From: Stentor roeselii
Taxonomy: Eukaryota; Ciliophora; Heterotrichea; Heterotrichida; Stentoridae
DNA length: 64,000 nucleotides
Direction: 5' to 3'
Assembly (NCBI GenBank): GCA_006503475.1
Contig: RSEH01000076.1
Location: 62,001 to 126,000, forward strand
The translations under genes were made by a program, and so were the position numbers. This document shows, piece by piece, positions 1 through 9,599 of this stretch. The notes below the pieces were generated by a model, which was not told the DNA's origin, searched no databases, and worked only from the letters and a program-made list of their open reading frames with translations. Each line of letters opens with the position of its first letter. Within the stretch, counting starts at the first letter, position 1.

Positions 1-4
1 AAAA

Positions 5-382
5 ATGATGAATGAGGAAAACTTGCGCCTTCGGGATTTGAATGAATTCTTGAAAAATAATGGAAATAAGGAAAAAGAAGAGAAAGTCTTGATTCAAGAA
101 CATTGGGAAAAAGAAGTTAATTTTTTTAAAGCTCAGGGAGAGTATATCAAAGGTCTACTCACTGATGTTGAAAAGGAAAAGTTTAAAGTTGAAGCTGAGT
201 TGAAACAAGTTAGAAATGAGTTTGTTGAACTTATGGCTGGATATGAAAGGGTTGTCAATGAAAAGAATATCTTGCAGAAATGCTTTGAAGAACTTAATCA
301 GAAAATTTGGAGCAACTCGGAACGGATTAGGAATGAATGGAAAAAAGATTCGATGATGAGCAGTGGAAGCATGTTTAAATAA
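5..382 (+). CDS. Coiled-coil protein, possibly 5'-partial
   Basis: A 125-residue reading frame with charged heptad-like composition (many E, K, Q, L, N) and no recognisable catalytic motif, ending in TAA. It opens with two consecutive ATG codons only four bases inside the window, so the true start may lie upstream and this may be the C-terminal end of a longer coiled-coil protein. The short Ser/Met-rich tail looks like a natural C-terminus. Family not recognised. Confidence 0.55.
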   Translation: MMNEENLRLRDLNEFLKNNGNKEKEEKVLIQEHWEKEVNFFKAQGEYIKGLLTDVEKEKFKVEAELKQVRNEFVELMAGYERVVNEKNILQKCFEELNQKIWSNSERIRNEWKKDSMMSSGSMFK

Positions 383-535
383 ATTAATAATCAGTTAATC
401 GCTGTGTGGATTTTATGATTGATTAAAGGATCTTTAGAAATTGTGATTTTTAGAATATCAGTGAGGTATTTTTATTACTTTTTGTAAGTAACTGAAGGTA
501 AATAATAAAATAATTGTTCAATTCTTCGAACATAT

Positions 536-1066
536 ATGCAACCAAAAGAAAAGAAAACTCTAGTCTTCCTTGCAAGACAATCTGTCCTTAAGCCCCAAAA
601 GCGTATAAAAAATAGCAAGTTATTCAGAAGTTTTTCACCACAGCGTAAGCCAATGCCACCTTTATTCCCTAAGCCTGTTGTGAATCAATGTGTTGTTAAA
701 TCAAATACCAATCTTTTGAATCCTTCAGTTCAAGGCATTAATAAGCACTTCAAAGTAAACTCATTTGACCGCTTGACTATTGAAAATCTTTTATCTTCCA
801 GTCATTACCCTGACAAAAACGAAGAAAATTCTCAGATCTCAAAGCGAAAAGTGATACACAAAAGAAAAGCTCAGTCGTTTTACAAGAATTTTGATACAAA
901 TGAAGTACTTTCTATTTATGGTATTAAGTCGAAGCAAAAAATTGTAAATGAAGTTTCAAGACCTGGAAATATATTCAGCCCAAATGAAAATATTGAAAAA
1001 TTTCTGGAAAAACTAAAGGAAAAGTCGAAAGTTTTGATGGAAAAAATTCAGAAATCTTACAAGTAA
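536..1066 (+). CDS. Hypothetical basic protein
   Basis: A 176-residue frame starting at an ATG in an AT-rich context and ending in TAA. It is rich in Lys, Ser, Pro and Asn, with a KPMPPLFPKP proline stretch near residue 40 and a Lys/Glu-rich C-terminal helix (about residues 140-176) that could form a short coiled coil. There are no membrane spans or catalytic motifs. It has the character of many ciliate orphan proteins; no function is proposed. Confidence 0.6.
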   Translation: MQPKEKKTLVFLARQSVLKPQKRIKNSKLFRSFSPQRKPMPPLFPKPVVNQCVVKSNTNLLNPSVQGINKHFKVNSFDRLTIENLLSSSHYPDKNEENSQISKRKVIHKRKAQSFYKNFDTNEVLSIYGIKSKQKIVNEVSRPGNIFSPNENIEKFLEKLKEKSKVLMEKIQKSYK

Positions 1067-1770
1067 TTTATCAAGACAATTTTAATAGCTATTTAATCTA
1101 GTGTATTTCACAAAAATGTATGTAAATTTCATTCAAGAAAAAGAATTTAGAAATTTTAAATCTAAAAATATGTTTCTTTAGTGAAACTAAAACACATTGA
1201 GGAAGGGGTTGATAAGTTCCTTGTTTTATTATATTCAAAGAATTGGCGAGATCATTAAATCACATTTAATTAAAGGGTAAGTAAAATTTGGTATGGGATA
1301 TTAAATTCTTTCTTAAACTTTCTCCTATATACAAGATGTGCCTGTTTCTAAAACAAATTTATGAAAGTAAATCATATAGATATTTAATCACTAAGATTTT
1401 TTTTTGCTTTGCTATTACAAGAGGAATTGATTATATTGTATTATTTTTCTTATATATATTTTACTATTCATCAAGAAATTCCTTAAAATTTTATATCTTT
1501 CTCCAAAGTTACAAAATGAATACACTTCTAAAATTTTGATTATTATCAGTTATCTCATTCATTTCCTCCCCCTGTGTTTTTTCAGCTTTTCCCTCCTATC
1601 CTCAAAAACTCCAACCTAAACAAATCCAAAAAAAAAAATCTCAGAATTCTTGAATAATCTTCATCAGTCTAACTCAAATAAATCCAAAATTTGACCTCGA
1701 ATATCAACTAAAATCCTTTCCTATCCAAATCTCAATAACTCACCTCAATTTCCATAATACCTGAGACTTA
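1067..1770. other. Intergenic AT-rich stretch
   Basis: About 700 bases without a supported gene. The first part is AT-rich; the last 200 bases (from about 1560) become C- and A-rich and nearly G-free on the plus strand, the composition seen upstream of other genes here, and probably contain the promoter of the downstream gene. A TTG-initiated frame at 1288-1539 has low-complexity Phe/Ile/Tyr/Leu content and is not accepted as a gene. Confidence 0.5.
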
Positions 1771-2991
1771 ATGTTGCATTCTACTAATTTCCTCAAATCC
1801 GTATCTCGAGTCCAAAAAAAAATCAAATCCTCTTCAGAGCCCTGGCTTGACACATCAAGTCAAGCCCATCAGTTTTGGAAGCAAATCTGGGGACAAGAAA
1901 TCACTCGAAAAGGAGAAGACGAAAAAGTATTTTTTTACCAATTTTCATCAAATTTCAACAAGCAAATCCTAAAAGCAACAGAAGACCTTCATACATTATT
2001 CCTAAACACAACAAATCAAGTAATAAATTCAGATGAACTTCTTTCAAAATGCTCTTTACCCAACTGGATCTGGCCAAAAATCCGTGAATCTTGGGCGACT
2101 TCAAAGTCAAAAACACTTGCAGGTCGTTTTGATTTCGGCTTAGGCGAGGATTCAATCAAGTTATTCGAGTACAACTCTGACAGTGCCGGGACTTACCTGG
2201 AAACTGCTTCAATCCAGAACGCCTGGGCTCGAGGAGTGGGTCTTGAAATCGGCAGATCGGCTTCAAAAGACATGGAAAAAAAACTGGTTGAAACTGCGAA
2301 GGAGGTTTTTAATACTCCAGTCCATTTGATGATTGATGAGGATGATGAGGAAAAGTACAACGCACTTTACATTCAGGAGGTTCTGAAAAAAGCTGAAATT
2401 CAGTCGTTTCTTGTTGTTGGAACTAAAGGAATCACGAAACGAAAGGGAAAGTTTTGGGATCAAGAAGGAAATCTTGTAAGGAATGTGTGGAAGACTTGGA
2501 ACTGGGAAAGTGTCATAAATGACTTTCAACGGGAAAGAATGGGAGAGGTAAGTGTCAGTGATGTCTTACTTGATGATTCTATTCAGGTTGTTGAGCCGCT
2601 TTGGAAAGTTGTCACTAGCAATAAGGCACTTCTTGCTTTTATTTCAGAAATTCATCCTTATCACCCCTTGTTGCTTAGAACATCCTGGGAACTCGATATT
2701 TCTATGAGTCAGAAACCTTTCGTGAAAAAACCGATTGTGGGAAGATGTGGACAGAATATTGAGTTTTTTAAGAATAAATCGGAGAAAATTGCTGGATTGC
2801 AGGGGAACTATGGAGATAGAGAAGTGATTTTTCAGGAAGTTTTTGATGTTCAGAGGTTTGATGGGTTCTTGCCTGTACTTGGATCTTGGATTGTTGGAGG
2901 GCAGGCTGCTGGGTTTATTGTAAGAGAAGATACTAAGTTGATCACTGACCATGACAGTCCTTGCGCTTGTTGCAGGGTGTTAGATGACTAA
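1771..2991 (+). CDS. Glutathionylspermidine synthase-like ATP-grasp protein
   Basis: A 406-residue protein resembling the C-terminal synthetase domain of glutathionylspermidine synthase (GSP_synth), which joins glutathione to spermidine using ATP. Visible marks are RFDFGLGEDSIKLFEYNSD near residues 117-135, equivalent to the family's RADF...LLEYNADTP block, GRCGQNIEFF near 325, equivalent to the nucleotide-binding GREGxNV loop, and GGQAAGFIVREDTKLITDHD near the C-terminus, matching the GG.P.G.GIRE....TD signature. The N-terminal amidase domain of the bacterial bifunctional enzyme is absent. The substrate in this organism cannot be told from sequence. The C-terminus ends in an unusual CACC cluster. 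Confidence 0.75.
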   Translation: MLHSTNFLKSVSRVQKKIKSSSEPWLDTSSQAHQFWKQIWGQEITRKGEDEKVFFYQFSSNFNKQILKATEDLHTLFLNTTNQVINSDELLSKCSLPNWIWPKIRESWATSKSKTLAGRFDFGLGEDSIKLFEYNSDSAGTYLETASIQNAWARGVGLEIGRSASKDMEKKLVETAKEVFNTPVHLMIDEDDEEKYNALYIQEVLKKAEIQSFLVVGTKGITKRKGKFWDQEGNLVRNVWKTWNWESVINDFQRERMGEVSVSDVLLDDSIQVVEPLWKVVTSNKALLAFISEIHPYHPLLLRTSWELDISMSQKPFVKKPIVGRCGQNIEFFKNKSEKIAGLQGNYGDREVIFQEVFDVQRFDGFLPVLGSWIVGGQAAGFIVREDTKLITDHDSPCACCRVLDD

Positions 2992-3018
2992 TGTTTAGTA
3001 ATTTAATATAACTCCATA

Positions 3019-3573
3019 ATGCAAGGTTTTTCCGCTGAAAAGTCAAAAAAACATCAAGAACCCTCAACCAAAGCCTTCCTATTAAACTGCTACAATACTT
3101 GTGAGTCTTTCACGAACCATGAACATCCCACAGACTCTCACCAGTCATCCCGCAAGCAAACCTTTTCAGCGACTCCTTTCCGAGACTCAGTCTCTTCAAA
3201 ACTGACCTCCTCAAAAAACATCCCCCCTTCTTTTTCCTCAAGGCCAAGCGAAGAGGCCATTCAAAAGTTCAAAACTTTCCAAGGCGAGACCCTTCACGGA
3301 GAAAACTCATTTTTTTTCAAGAAAAAGCGATTTGAGCCATCATCCAAGTTGCATCTTTTAAAAGCGACTTTACCTCCTCTAAACCCAAACAAACAATCAT
3401 CTCTTGCAACGCTTTCTCAATTCCCAGAAAAAGATCCTTCCTTTCCTGTAAAGGAAAAACTTGAGTCAATAGAGTCATCAACAAGCAACCCACTATTAAA
3501 AGAACTTGACCGTCAACATGAAGCTTTTAAACTAAGTGTTGAAGCGATTCGTGCATCATTATCAGAACCTTAA
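3019..3573 (+). CDS. Hypothetical Ser-rich protein
   Basis: A 184-residue frame from an ATG 27 bases after the preceding stop, ending in TAA only 10 bases before the next ATG. It is rich in Ser, Lys, Pro and Phe and looks largely disordered, with a short amphipathic helix at the C-terminus (about residues 155-184). No domain was recognised. A 15-base GT...AG string near 3550 is not an intron candidate because it lacks the A at position 10 seen in the introns of this window and its removal would not change the stop. Confidence 0.55.
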   Translation: MQGFSAEKSKKHQEPSTKAFLLNCYNTCESFTNHEHPTDSHQSSRKQTFSATPFRDSVSSKLTSSKNIPPSFSSRPSEEAIQKFKTFQGETLHGENSFFFKKKRFEPSSKLHLLKATLPPLNPNKQSSLATLSQFPEKDPSFPVKEKLESIESSTSNPLLKELDRQHEAFKLSVEAIRASLSEP

Positions 3574-3583
3574 CTAACTAAAA

Positions 3584-4966
3584 ATGCATTTTTTTCTGCA
3601 AGAAAGCAAAGCCCATCATGTAGATCCCAGCAGGTTGATTGAAATCACCAAATCTTCAGATTTGTTCAAAAAGGTCTTCGAAGAGCAAGGAAATGACAAA
3701 ATTCAAATCGCCTGTTGTCGTCAAATGGCAGTCAAAAGTTTCAATCCAGGTGAAATCATCATCAGGTTCGGAGAACCTGCAAAGGACTTTTTTGTGATAC
3801 TTGAAGGAAGAGTGTCAATAAGAATTCCTCATTCAAGGTCTAAACCGACTTTTGACCTTCCAAGGGTCAATGAAGAAGCAAAAGCTGAGTCGAATAAATG
3901 GAACTTGAAGAACAAGGCAATGGGAGTTGTTTTTCTTAATAAGGTTCTGGGATATGAAACTCATGAAGAGGTAAAAATTCTGCATCCAGGGGAATCGTTT
4001 GGAGAACTTGCTTTGATCAGTGATCGCCCGAGAGCTGCTACTGTTATTGCGAAGAGCAAGGTTTTACTGGGGATTTTGTCGAAGGATGTTTTTCAGAAGC
4101 AACTGGCTAGATATGCTGAAAAGTCACTTATTGATAAAATCAACTTTTTGCAGAGTCTTCCTATGTTTCGGATGAGGTCACGATTGCAGTTGATGAAAAT
4201 TTCTTATTATTTTTCACTCAAAAAAACTAGCTGGAATCAGTTTTTGTATAAGGAAGGAGAACCTGCTAGTGCACTTTTTATTGTCAAGAGTGGAGAATTC
4301 ATGGTAAATTTTAAATAGCTCACTAAGAGTATGAGTCAGGAATTGAAAAAACCTTTTAATAAACATCATCGGCAGTACTCTCAACCGGTTGATTTGAAAC
4401 TTGTTAATCAAGGACCTGGAATGGTTTTAGGTATTAGAGAAACTCTGGCTGGTGAAAAGGTTATGAGACAATCAGCCCACTGCGTTTCAAGTTCCGGAGA
4501 AGTTTACGTAATATCCAAACATGTAAAAAAAATTCAGGATTTCGACTCAAAGATATTCAAACCCGAGTTCGCCTGCATAATTCGAGACCACTACCAAGAA
4601 TCCTCAGAAATCTTAAACAAAAGATACGAAGCATCATGCAGGACAGAAAGAGTGAAATCAAGTCTAGACTTCCAATCAGAAACCCTAAAAGAAAACCGCA
4701 AAAAGCTTCAATTTATATCAACAAAAGACCTAGAAACAGCAAGAAGAGACCTTCTAAAAAAGCTAGTAAAGCCTGTGATACTAAACCAAACTGACAGACC
4801 ATCAGAGATTTTATACAACAACCGTCGAATAGGCCAGACTTTCTCCGACGGTAAAACTTTCGCCGCTTCTCGAACATCAGGAGTTCTAAGAAGTAGTTCA
4901 AGTTTAGAGTCAAATCACTACAGCACGATTTTCAAGACGACTCTTCCAGAAGACGGTTTAATCTGA
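3584..4966 (+). CDS. Tandem cyclic-nucleotide-binding-domain protein
   Basis: Two frames joined by one 15-nt intron (4304-4318) give a 455-residue protein. The first cNMP-binding domain covers about residues 53-165: FNPGEIIIRFGEPAKDFFVI leads into a phosphate-binding cassette reading FGELALISDRPRAATV near residue 140, with the Glu and Arg that contact the cyclic phosphate intact. An insertion of about 40 residues (near 85-125) lies just before the cassette. A second domain starts near residue 197 and has the early strands (FLYKEGEPASALFIVKSGEF) but no good cassette, so it may not bind ligand. No kinase or channel segment is present, so it is a regulator or sensor of unknown partner. The intron lies within the second domain, just after the codon for its GEFM strand. 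Confidence 0.8.
4304..4318 (+). other. 15-nt intron (cyclic-nucleotide-binding gene)
   Basis: GTAAATTTTAAATAG. It contains an in-frame TAG; removal restores one frame through the second cNMP-binding domain. Confidence 0.85.
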
Positions 4967-5044
4967 ATGTATTATAAAAATGATAGAAACCTTAAAAATT
5001 CTCTAGGTAATCATCTTAATTCACAATACTTCCACCAATTAATT

Positions 5045-6781
5045 ATGGGAGCAAAGAAGAAGTCAGAAACTCCTGTTCCGAAACTGGAAAAAACTGAAAA
5101 AGCCAGCAAAACTCCTCAACCTCCTAAGCCAGTGATAAAAAAAGAAAAAGAACCAAGTGAAAGTTTTCTCCTGTGGATGCCTGAAGCTTTAGAAAACGTC
5201 GAAGTCCAGATCAGCAACCGGAAAAGACTTCTTGAGACTTTCGACCAGAAAGTGCAGGACATTGACGAAGAAGTAAAGAACAACCTCTTGATTCGTGACC
5301 AGCAAATCAACTCTTTAAATAAAACCATTTTAGCCCTTCGAGCTGAAATCAAGTCAAAAGAAGAACAATTAAAAGCCTCGGATCATTCATCGAAAATTTT
5401 AACATTGCAGAAGGAGATTAAAGATCTGCATCGATTAAGGGAAAGTTTTGATGAAAGTTTAAGAAGGGCCAGAGATGAGTTCGAAGCTGCTTCGGCTAAC
5501 TGGGAAGATGAAAGAGATTCGCTGTTGTTGCAACAAGAAGCTGTTGTTGAAGAACAACAGGCGCTGACTTCTAGATTGGCTTTTAAAGAGTCTGAAGTTA
5601 AAGCGGTTAAAGATGATATTGTTCAGATGGGGAAAATCATGAATGAAATGACAAGACTTAATCATGAACTTCAAGCAAAAATTCAGATGATCAATGAAAA
5701 TCATCAGAAAAAAGAGGAAAAATATTTGAAGAAAAAAGCGAAAGTGAAAATTGTTAAAGAACTTGAAGAACAACTTGTTGAAGCTTTGAAGGAAAAGACT
5801 GTAACTCATCATCAGAGAGTTACTTTGAAGGAAATGGTTGAAGGACTTGTTGTTAAGTCTGTTGAAGATTTGATGTTTGTGGTTAAAGTTGTTGTTAATG
5901 AAAATAATGGAAGTAAAGGTGCTACTGAGATTAGCTTGTTGAAGGTATTTGAAAAAGCGCATGAAATTAGTCAAAATATGAAAGAAACACTGAAATTTAT
6001 TGAAGATAATAAAGGAGAGGATTTATGTGATTGTAGAGAAGTGTTTAGAAAAATTAAAGAACAGGAAAAAAAGGGGTTAGAGGAAATTTTAAATAAAAAG
6101 ATTAAAGAATCTGCTGGGAATATTGAAAGAATTAAAAAGGATTTTTCGGAACAGTCAGGTAGCCTCCTAAAAGTAATCGAAAAGCAAAAAGATGCTCTAG
6201 ACGAAACCATAGAAAAAAGCCACAGCCAACTCACTGAAATCGAAAAAAAAGAAGCAGATGTCCAAAAGCTCAAGAAAAAAATAACAAATCAATCTGCAAG
6301 GCTAGAAAAATCCAAACAAAAGATCCAAGAAATGCTGAACAAAGAGAATGAATACAAAATCTCAATAAAAAACCTTCAAAACAAAATAGATGAAATGACT
6401 GAAGAGCGAAAGTCCACAAATAACCTACTTAATGTTAGAGAAAAAAGAGTAAAAGGAGCTTTATCTCAAATCCAGGTATTAAGAGAAGAGATTTTCAATA
6501 AAGATTCCGAAGTCTTGAGAAAAAACAAAGAAATCTTGAGACTTGAAAAATTTTTAGAAGAACTTAAAGGCCAGGTCCAGCAAATCAACTCAAAGATGAA
6601 ACTTTCAGATATTGAAACTATCAAAAATGTGAATAAAGAAATAGATGATAAAGATAAACAAATTGCTATGCTTAAAGAAATGCTTCGATCTTCGAAAGCG
6701 GAAATTAATGCAAAATCAGGAGTTATTAGTCACTTTAAGAGAAAAAGTGAAAATCTGAATATTTCTAAAGAATCGAATTAA
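5045..6781 (+). CDS. Long coiled-coil protein
   Basis: A protein of 578 residues if translation begins at the MGAKKK methionine. The open frame extends 26 codons further up to an ATG abutting the previous stop, but those codons (rich in Asn, Tyr, Leu) look like 5' flank. A Lys/Pro-rich head of about 45 residues is followed by nearly continuous heptad coiled coil, about residues 60-570. No motor, calcium or kinase motif is seen. Such proteins in ciliates are often cytoskeletal or basal-body parts, but that is inference. Codon composition changes sharply near 6160, within the frame. Confidence 0.7.
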   Translation: MGAKKKSETPVPKLEKTEKASKTPQPPKPVIKKEKEPSESFLLWMPEALENVEVQISNRKRLLETFDQKVQDIDEEVKNNLLIRDQQINSLNKTILALRAEIKSKEEQLKASDHSSKILTLQKEIKDLHRLRESFDESLRRARDEFEAASANWEDERDSLLLQQEAVVEEQQALTSRLAFKESEVKAVKDDIVQMGKIMNEMTRLNHELQAKIQMINENHQKKEEKYLKKKAKVKIVKELEEQLVEALKEKTVTHHQRVTLKEMVEGLVVKSVEDLMFVVKVVVNENNGSKGATEISLLKVFEKAHEISQNMKETLKFIEDNKGEDLCDCREVFRKIKEQEKKGLEEILNKKIKESAGNIERIKKDFSEQSGSLLKVIEKQKDALDETIEKSHSQLTEIEKKEADVQKLKKKITNQSARLEKSKQKIQEMLNKENEYKISIKNLQNKIDEMTEERKSTNNLLNVREKRVKGALSQIQVLREEIFNKDSEVLRKNKEILRLEKFLEELKGQVQQINSKMKLSDIETIKNVNKEIDDKDKQIAMLKEMLRSSKAEINAKSGVISHFKRKSENLNISKESN

Positions 6782-6837
6782 ATGTCGGGTTTATCTGTTA
6801 AACATAATTTAAAATGAAGAGATTGTAAAGGATCAGG

Positions 6838-7677
6838 TTAATAATTATTCTTCTTTTGGCAACACTTAAAAATAACCTTTCCAATAATGAATATCAACCC
6901 AAATGTATAGTCTATTTTTTTCTTATAGACCACCAACGTCACAAAGACCGCCGAAGTGAAATTTTCTTCCAATTCATAAAAGTGAATGATTTTCTTGGCA
7001 ACGATAACCAAAAAAGCCTGATAAATAATCAATAAACAAAAAGAAACCACAATAAAAGTCCAAGAATACTCAAAAGAAAACATATAAAGAGCATAAAGTC
7101 CTACAGAAATTCCAACTCCAATCAAAGCCCCAACGTAACTTTTGTACTTATTCTTCAAAATTTTCGCCAGAATAGTATTAACCAAAAGAATGATCAAAAC
7201 AATTCCAAGAATAATCATAAGGAGCACCTCATCAACCACTTGTGTCAAATAAGCCATCATAAAAGCCTCACAAATGCTAAGAATCAATGCGAAAAAGAAG
7301 CCGATACTTCCTTTCTGTAGTTTTTTCGGAAATCGGTAAATGATGATATAAGATACCAGATAAATTCCTCCTACTATGATGATGACCATCAACAGCAAAA
7401 TACTTAAAATCACTGAAAAAAAGTAAACTAGAACAAGCATCAGAAGGACTGGCACGTGCTCAAGGAATAACAAGAAGTAAACTGTTGATATCATTGTTAG
7501 TCCACTTTTTGTCACCCCTGCTGATAGCTTTGCTTGAAGACCTGCTAGATGCTTGTCGGTTTTTTCGTCGAGTTCACCGAGTTTGTCTTGGACTTGCTTT
7601 TCGACGACTTTTTTACCGATTTTGGTTGTTTCTTTTTCGATTTCTCGATTGAGTTTTTCGTTTAGGTTTGAGGACAT
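6838..7677 (-). CDS. Multi-pass membrane protein, possibly TMBIM/BI-1-like
   Basis: A 279-residue protein starting at the ATG at 7675-7677. A charged N-terminal region of about 55 residues (heptad-like, EKETTKIGKKVVEKQ) is followed by six or seven hydrophobic segments spread over residues 60-270, and the tail is short and Lys-rich. The order of spans, a CEAFMM segment and a late TSAVFVTLVVYKKKIDYTFG segment recall Bax-inhibitor/TMBIM proteins, but the family's usual C-terminal signature is not clearly present. Treat the family as tentative and the membrane topology as well supported. It is divergently arranged with the gene at 7834. Confidence 0.65.
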   Translation of the reverse strand: MSSNLNEKLNREIEKETTKIGKKVVEKQVQDKLGELDEKTDKHLAGLQAKLSAGVTKSGLTMISTVYFLLFLEHVPVLLMLVLVYFFSVILSILLLMVIIIVGGIYLVSYIIIYRFPKKLQKGSIGFFFALILSICEAFMMAYLTQVVDEVLLMIILGIVLIILLVNTILAKILKNKYKSYVGALIGVGISVGLYALYMFSFEYSWTFIVVSFCLLIIYQAFLVIVAKKIIHFYELEENFTSAVFVTLVVYKKKIDYTFGLIFIIGKVIFKCCQKKNNY

Positions 7678-7740
7678 ATTCAGGACCAAATATAATAATT
7701 AAGATGTTTCTATCAACTTTCCAAAAATCCCTCAACCTCA

Positions 7741-7800
7741 ACCCTCTCCACCAAATCCCACATCTCCAAAAAATCCAAAAAAAATTCACCCCAATCCAAA
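7741..7800 (+). promoter_or_regulatory. C-rich, G-free tract upstream of PP2A-A-like gene
   Basis: Hand count of these 60 bases gives 24 C and no G on the plus strand, the coding strand of the gene starting 34 bases downstream. Comparable tracts occur at 11641-11700 and, mirrored, at 29981-30040. Promoter function is inferred from position only. Confidence 0.4.
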
Positions 7801-7833
7801 ATCATAATTTTTCAAAATGCCTAAAATTTAATA

Positions 7834-9462
7834 ATGGAACTTCCTTACATCTGCTCAGCTTTTGGTGATCCGGACCTATCCAGACGTTTGCAATCCTTAG
7901 AAACACTAACAAGTATTCCGATTCCAGAAGACTACCTCCAAGATTCCATCATCCCAAGGTTGATGAATTACTTGGACGATAGTGAGGAAGTCCTGTTATT
8001 AACAATCACACAGATCGAGAAGGTAAGCAAAACCGTTAAATCAGAAAAGACAGTCATTTCTCTGTTAAAACCACTGCAAAGCCTAGCAAATATCATAGAT
8101 GAACCTATCCGGCAAAGTTCTGTTCAATCACTGATAAGAATTCTGCAGTATTTTTCATTAACTCACAAATACAGTTATCACTTTTTCAAAGAACTCATTT
8201 CTGCTAGTGACTCTGGAATCTTCTCTGCCCTTGACTTGGTCTTAAATGTTTTTCTTGACTTGAATGAAGTTCAAAAGTCAAAAGTCTTGAAAAGCATCTT
8301 TCAAGTTTACACAAAGAAAAATTTTAATATCAAGGCGAAAATCGCTGAATGTTTAACCATTTTGCATCCTGTTTCAGGGAATTTTGAAATTTTTAAATGC
8401 TTTTTAAAGAGTTTTTTGAAGGACCCGGAAGATTTGATTAGAATTTCTGGAGTTTCTCTTGCAATTTCTATGAAATTTGATTTGTTTTCAGATGGGTTCG
8501 AGTTTAAAGATAGTTCTTGGAAGGTTAGGTATTTCATTGCTCAGAACTTAGGAGTCTTCGTGGAATTTATAGCTTCTAGTGAGGTATCGAGTATAGTAAA
8601 GGAATACCTGAATGACTTCGAGCCAGAAGTGATAAATGTCACTTATGGAAATTTGTCTGTTCTCTTCCGTCACAACTACGACGAAATTTTTATAAATGAA
8701 ATTTTGACTCAAATCCAAAATATGAGTCAAGATTTGCCAGGAAAATCTTTACAAGTCATTTCAAGTGTTTTGCAACTTTTCCCTGTTGTCGGGCCTTCTT
8801 GGTCTCACCAGTTTCTCCTGAGCGTGCTTCAGTCCCTTTTATCTTCTGCTGATCCAAATATAGAAATCTTGGTAATGCAGCAAATAGACCAGATATTTCC
8901 AGTGATTCCTCAAGACTTTCTTATATCTTCAGCTTTTCCAGTCTTTTTCAAGTTACTTGAGAATAAACAATGGAAAATTAGGGTCAAATCTTTAGAGCTC
9001 CTTCCGAAAATCGCGAAAAATATCGATGAAGAACTTTTTGATGAATATTTCAAGAAATTTTTGATTGGAAGTTTGAATGACTTAATTCATGCTGTGAGGC
9101 TTCAGGCAATTAAAACAGCGTCAAGCGTGTTTCAAGTCTATGGAAATTCTTGGTTTATCAATAATTTGAAAAAAGAAATACAAGATAAAAGTGCCAGTGA
9201 ATGCTTTGTTAATAGAATCTCAGCTCTTCATTTGCTTGATCAAGCATTTGAGTTGATTGATTTTGAGATTTTTGGAGAGTTTTTTTTTGGGATTTTTGCT
9301 AGGCTTTCACATGACCGAGTACCGAATGTCAGGATTTTTGTTGCCAGGCTTGTTGGCAAGGTCTTGCTATCCAGAGTTCTTGAACTGCACAAGGAGGAGG
9401 TTCTAGAAATTTCAGCTAGATTGAAAAATGACGTCGATCAAGATGTAAGGATGGCAATTTGA
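7834..9462 (+). CDS. HEAT-repeat protein, PP2A scaffold subunit A (PR65)-like
   Basis: A 542-residue all-helical HEAT-repeat protein, slightly shorter than the usual PR65 of about 590. The best match is the C-terminal half: the run from KQWKIRVKSLELLPKIA (near residue 378) through FFDEY-type, VYxIR-type, NSWF and RVPNVRIFVARLVGKV elements follows the order of PR65 repeats 11-15. PR65 holds the catalytic and regulatory subunits of protein phosphatase 2A. The N-terminal repeats are poorly conserved, so this is probably a divergent paralogue rather than the housekeeping scaffold; a PP4 regulatory subunit is an alternative. The start codon context is ATAATGG. Confidence 0.7.
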   Translation: MELPYICSAFGDPDLSRRLQSLETLTSIPIPEDYLQDSIIPRLMNYLDDSEEVLLLTITQIEKVSKTVKSEKTVISLLKPLQSLANIIDEPIRQSSVQSLIRILQYFSLTHKYSYHFFKELISASDSGIFSALDLVLNVFLDLNEVQKSKVLKSIFQVYTKKNFNIKAKIAECLTILHPVSGNFEIFKCFLKSFLKDPEDLIRISGVSLAISMKFDLFSDGFEFKDSSWKVRYFIAQNLGVFVEFIASSEVSSIVKEYLNDFEPEVINVTYGNLSVLFRHNYDEIFINEILTQIQNMSQDLPGKSLQVISSVLQLFPVVGPSWSHQFLLSVLQSLLSSADPNIEILVMQQIDQIFPVIPQDFLISSAFPVFFKLLENKQWKIRVKSLELLPKIAKNIDEELFDEYFKKFLIGSLNDLIHAVRLQAIKTASSVFQVYGNSWFINNLKKEIQDKSASECFVNRISALHLLDQAFELIDFEIFGEFFFGIFARLSHDRVPNVRIFVARLVGKVLLSRVLELHKEEVLEISARLKNDVDQDVRMAI

Positions 9463-9599
9463 CTGAGTATTGGTAGTATTATAGTTAAAGCTTTGTAGAA
9501 ATTTCATTCAAGTGCCATGAAGGAATCTCAAATATGAGCTATCATTTTCAAGCTAATTCAAGAATATCAATAATCATGTAGATTAATTCTCTAATAAAA

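Noticed and set aside
1288-1539. 83-codon plus-strand open frame
   Set aside because: It starts with TTG, not ATG, and encodes low-complexity Phe/Ile/Tyr/Leu typical of translated AT-rich flank.
3550-3567. 15-base GT...AG string near the end of the Ser-rich gene
   Set aside because: It lacks A at position 10, and removal leaves the same stop, so it would not join the next gene.
4967-5044. N-terminal extension of the coiled-coil gene from the ATG abutting the previous stop
   Set aside because: The 26 codons are Asn/Tyr/Leu-rich flank; MGAKKK at 5045 begins clear coding composition. The same-frame TGA at 4964 also raised TGA readthrough, which nothing supports.
7668-7868. Plus-strand open frame across the divergent promoter region
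   Set aside because: It overlaps the starts of two well-supported genes and is open only because the C-rich tract lacks stops.
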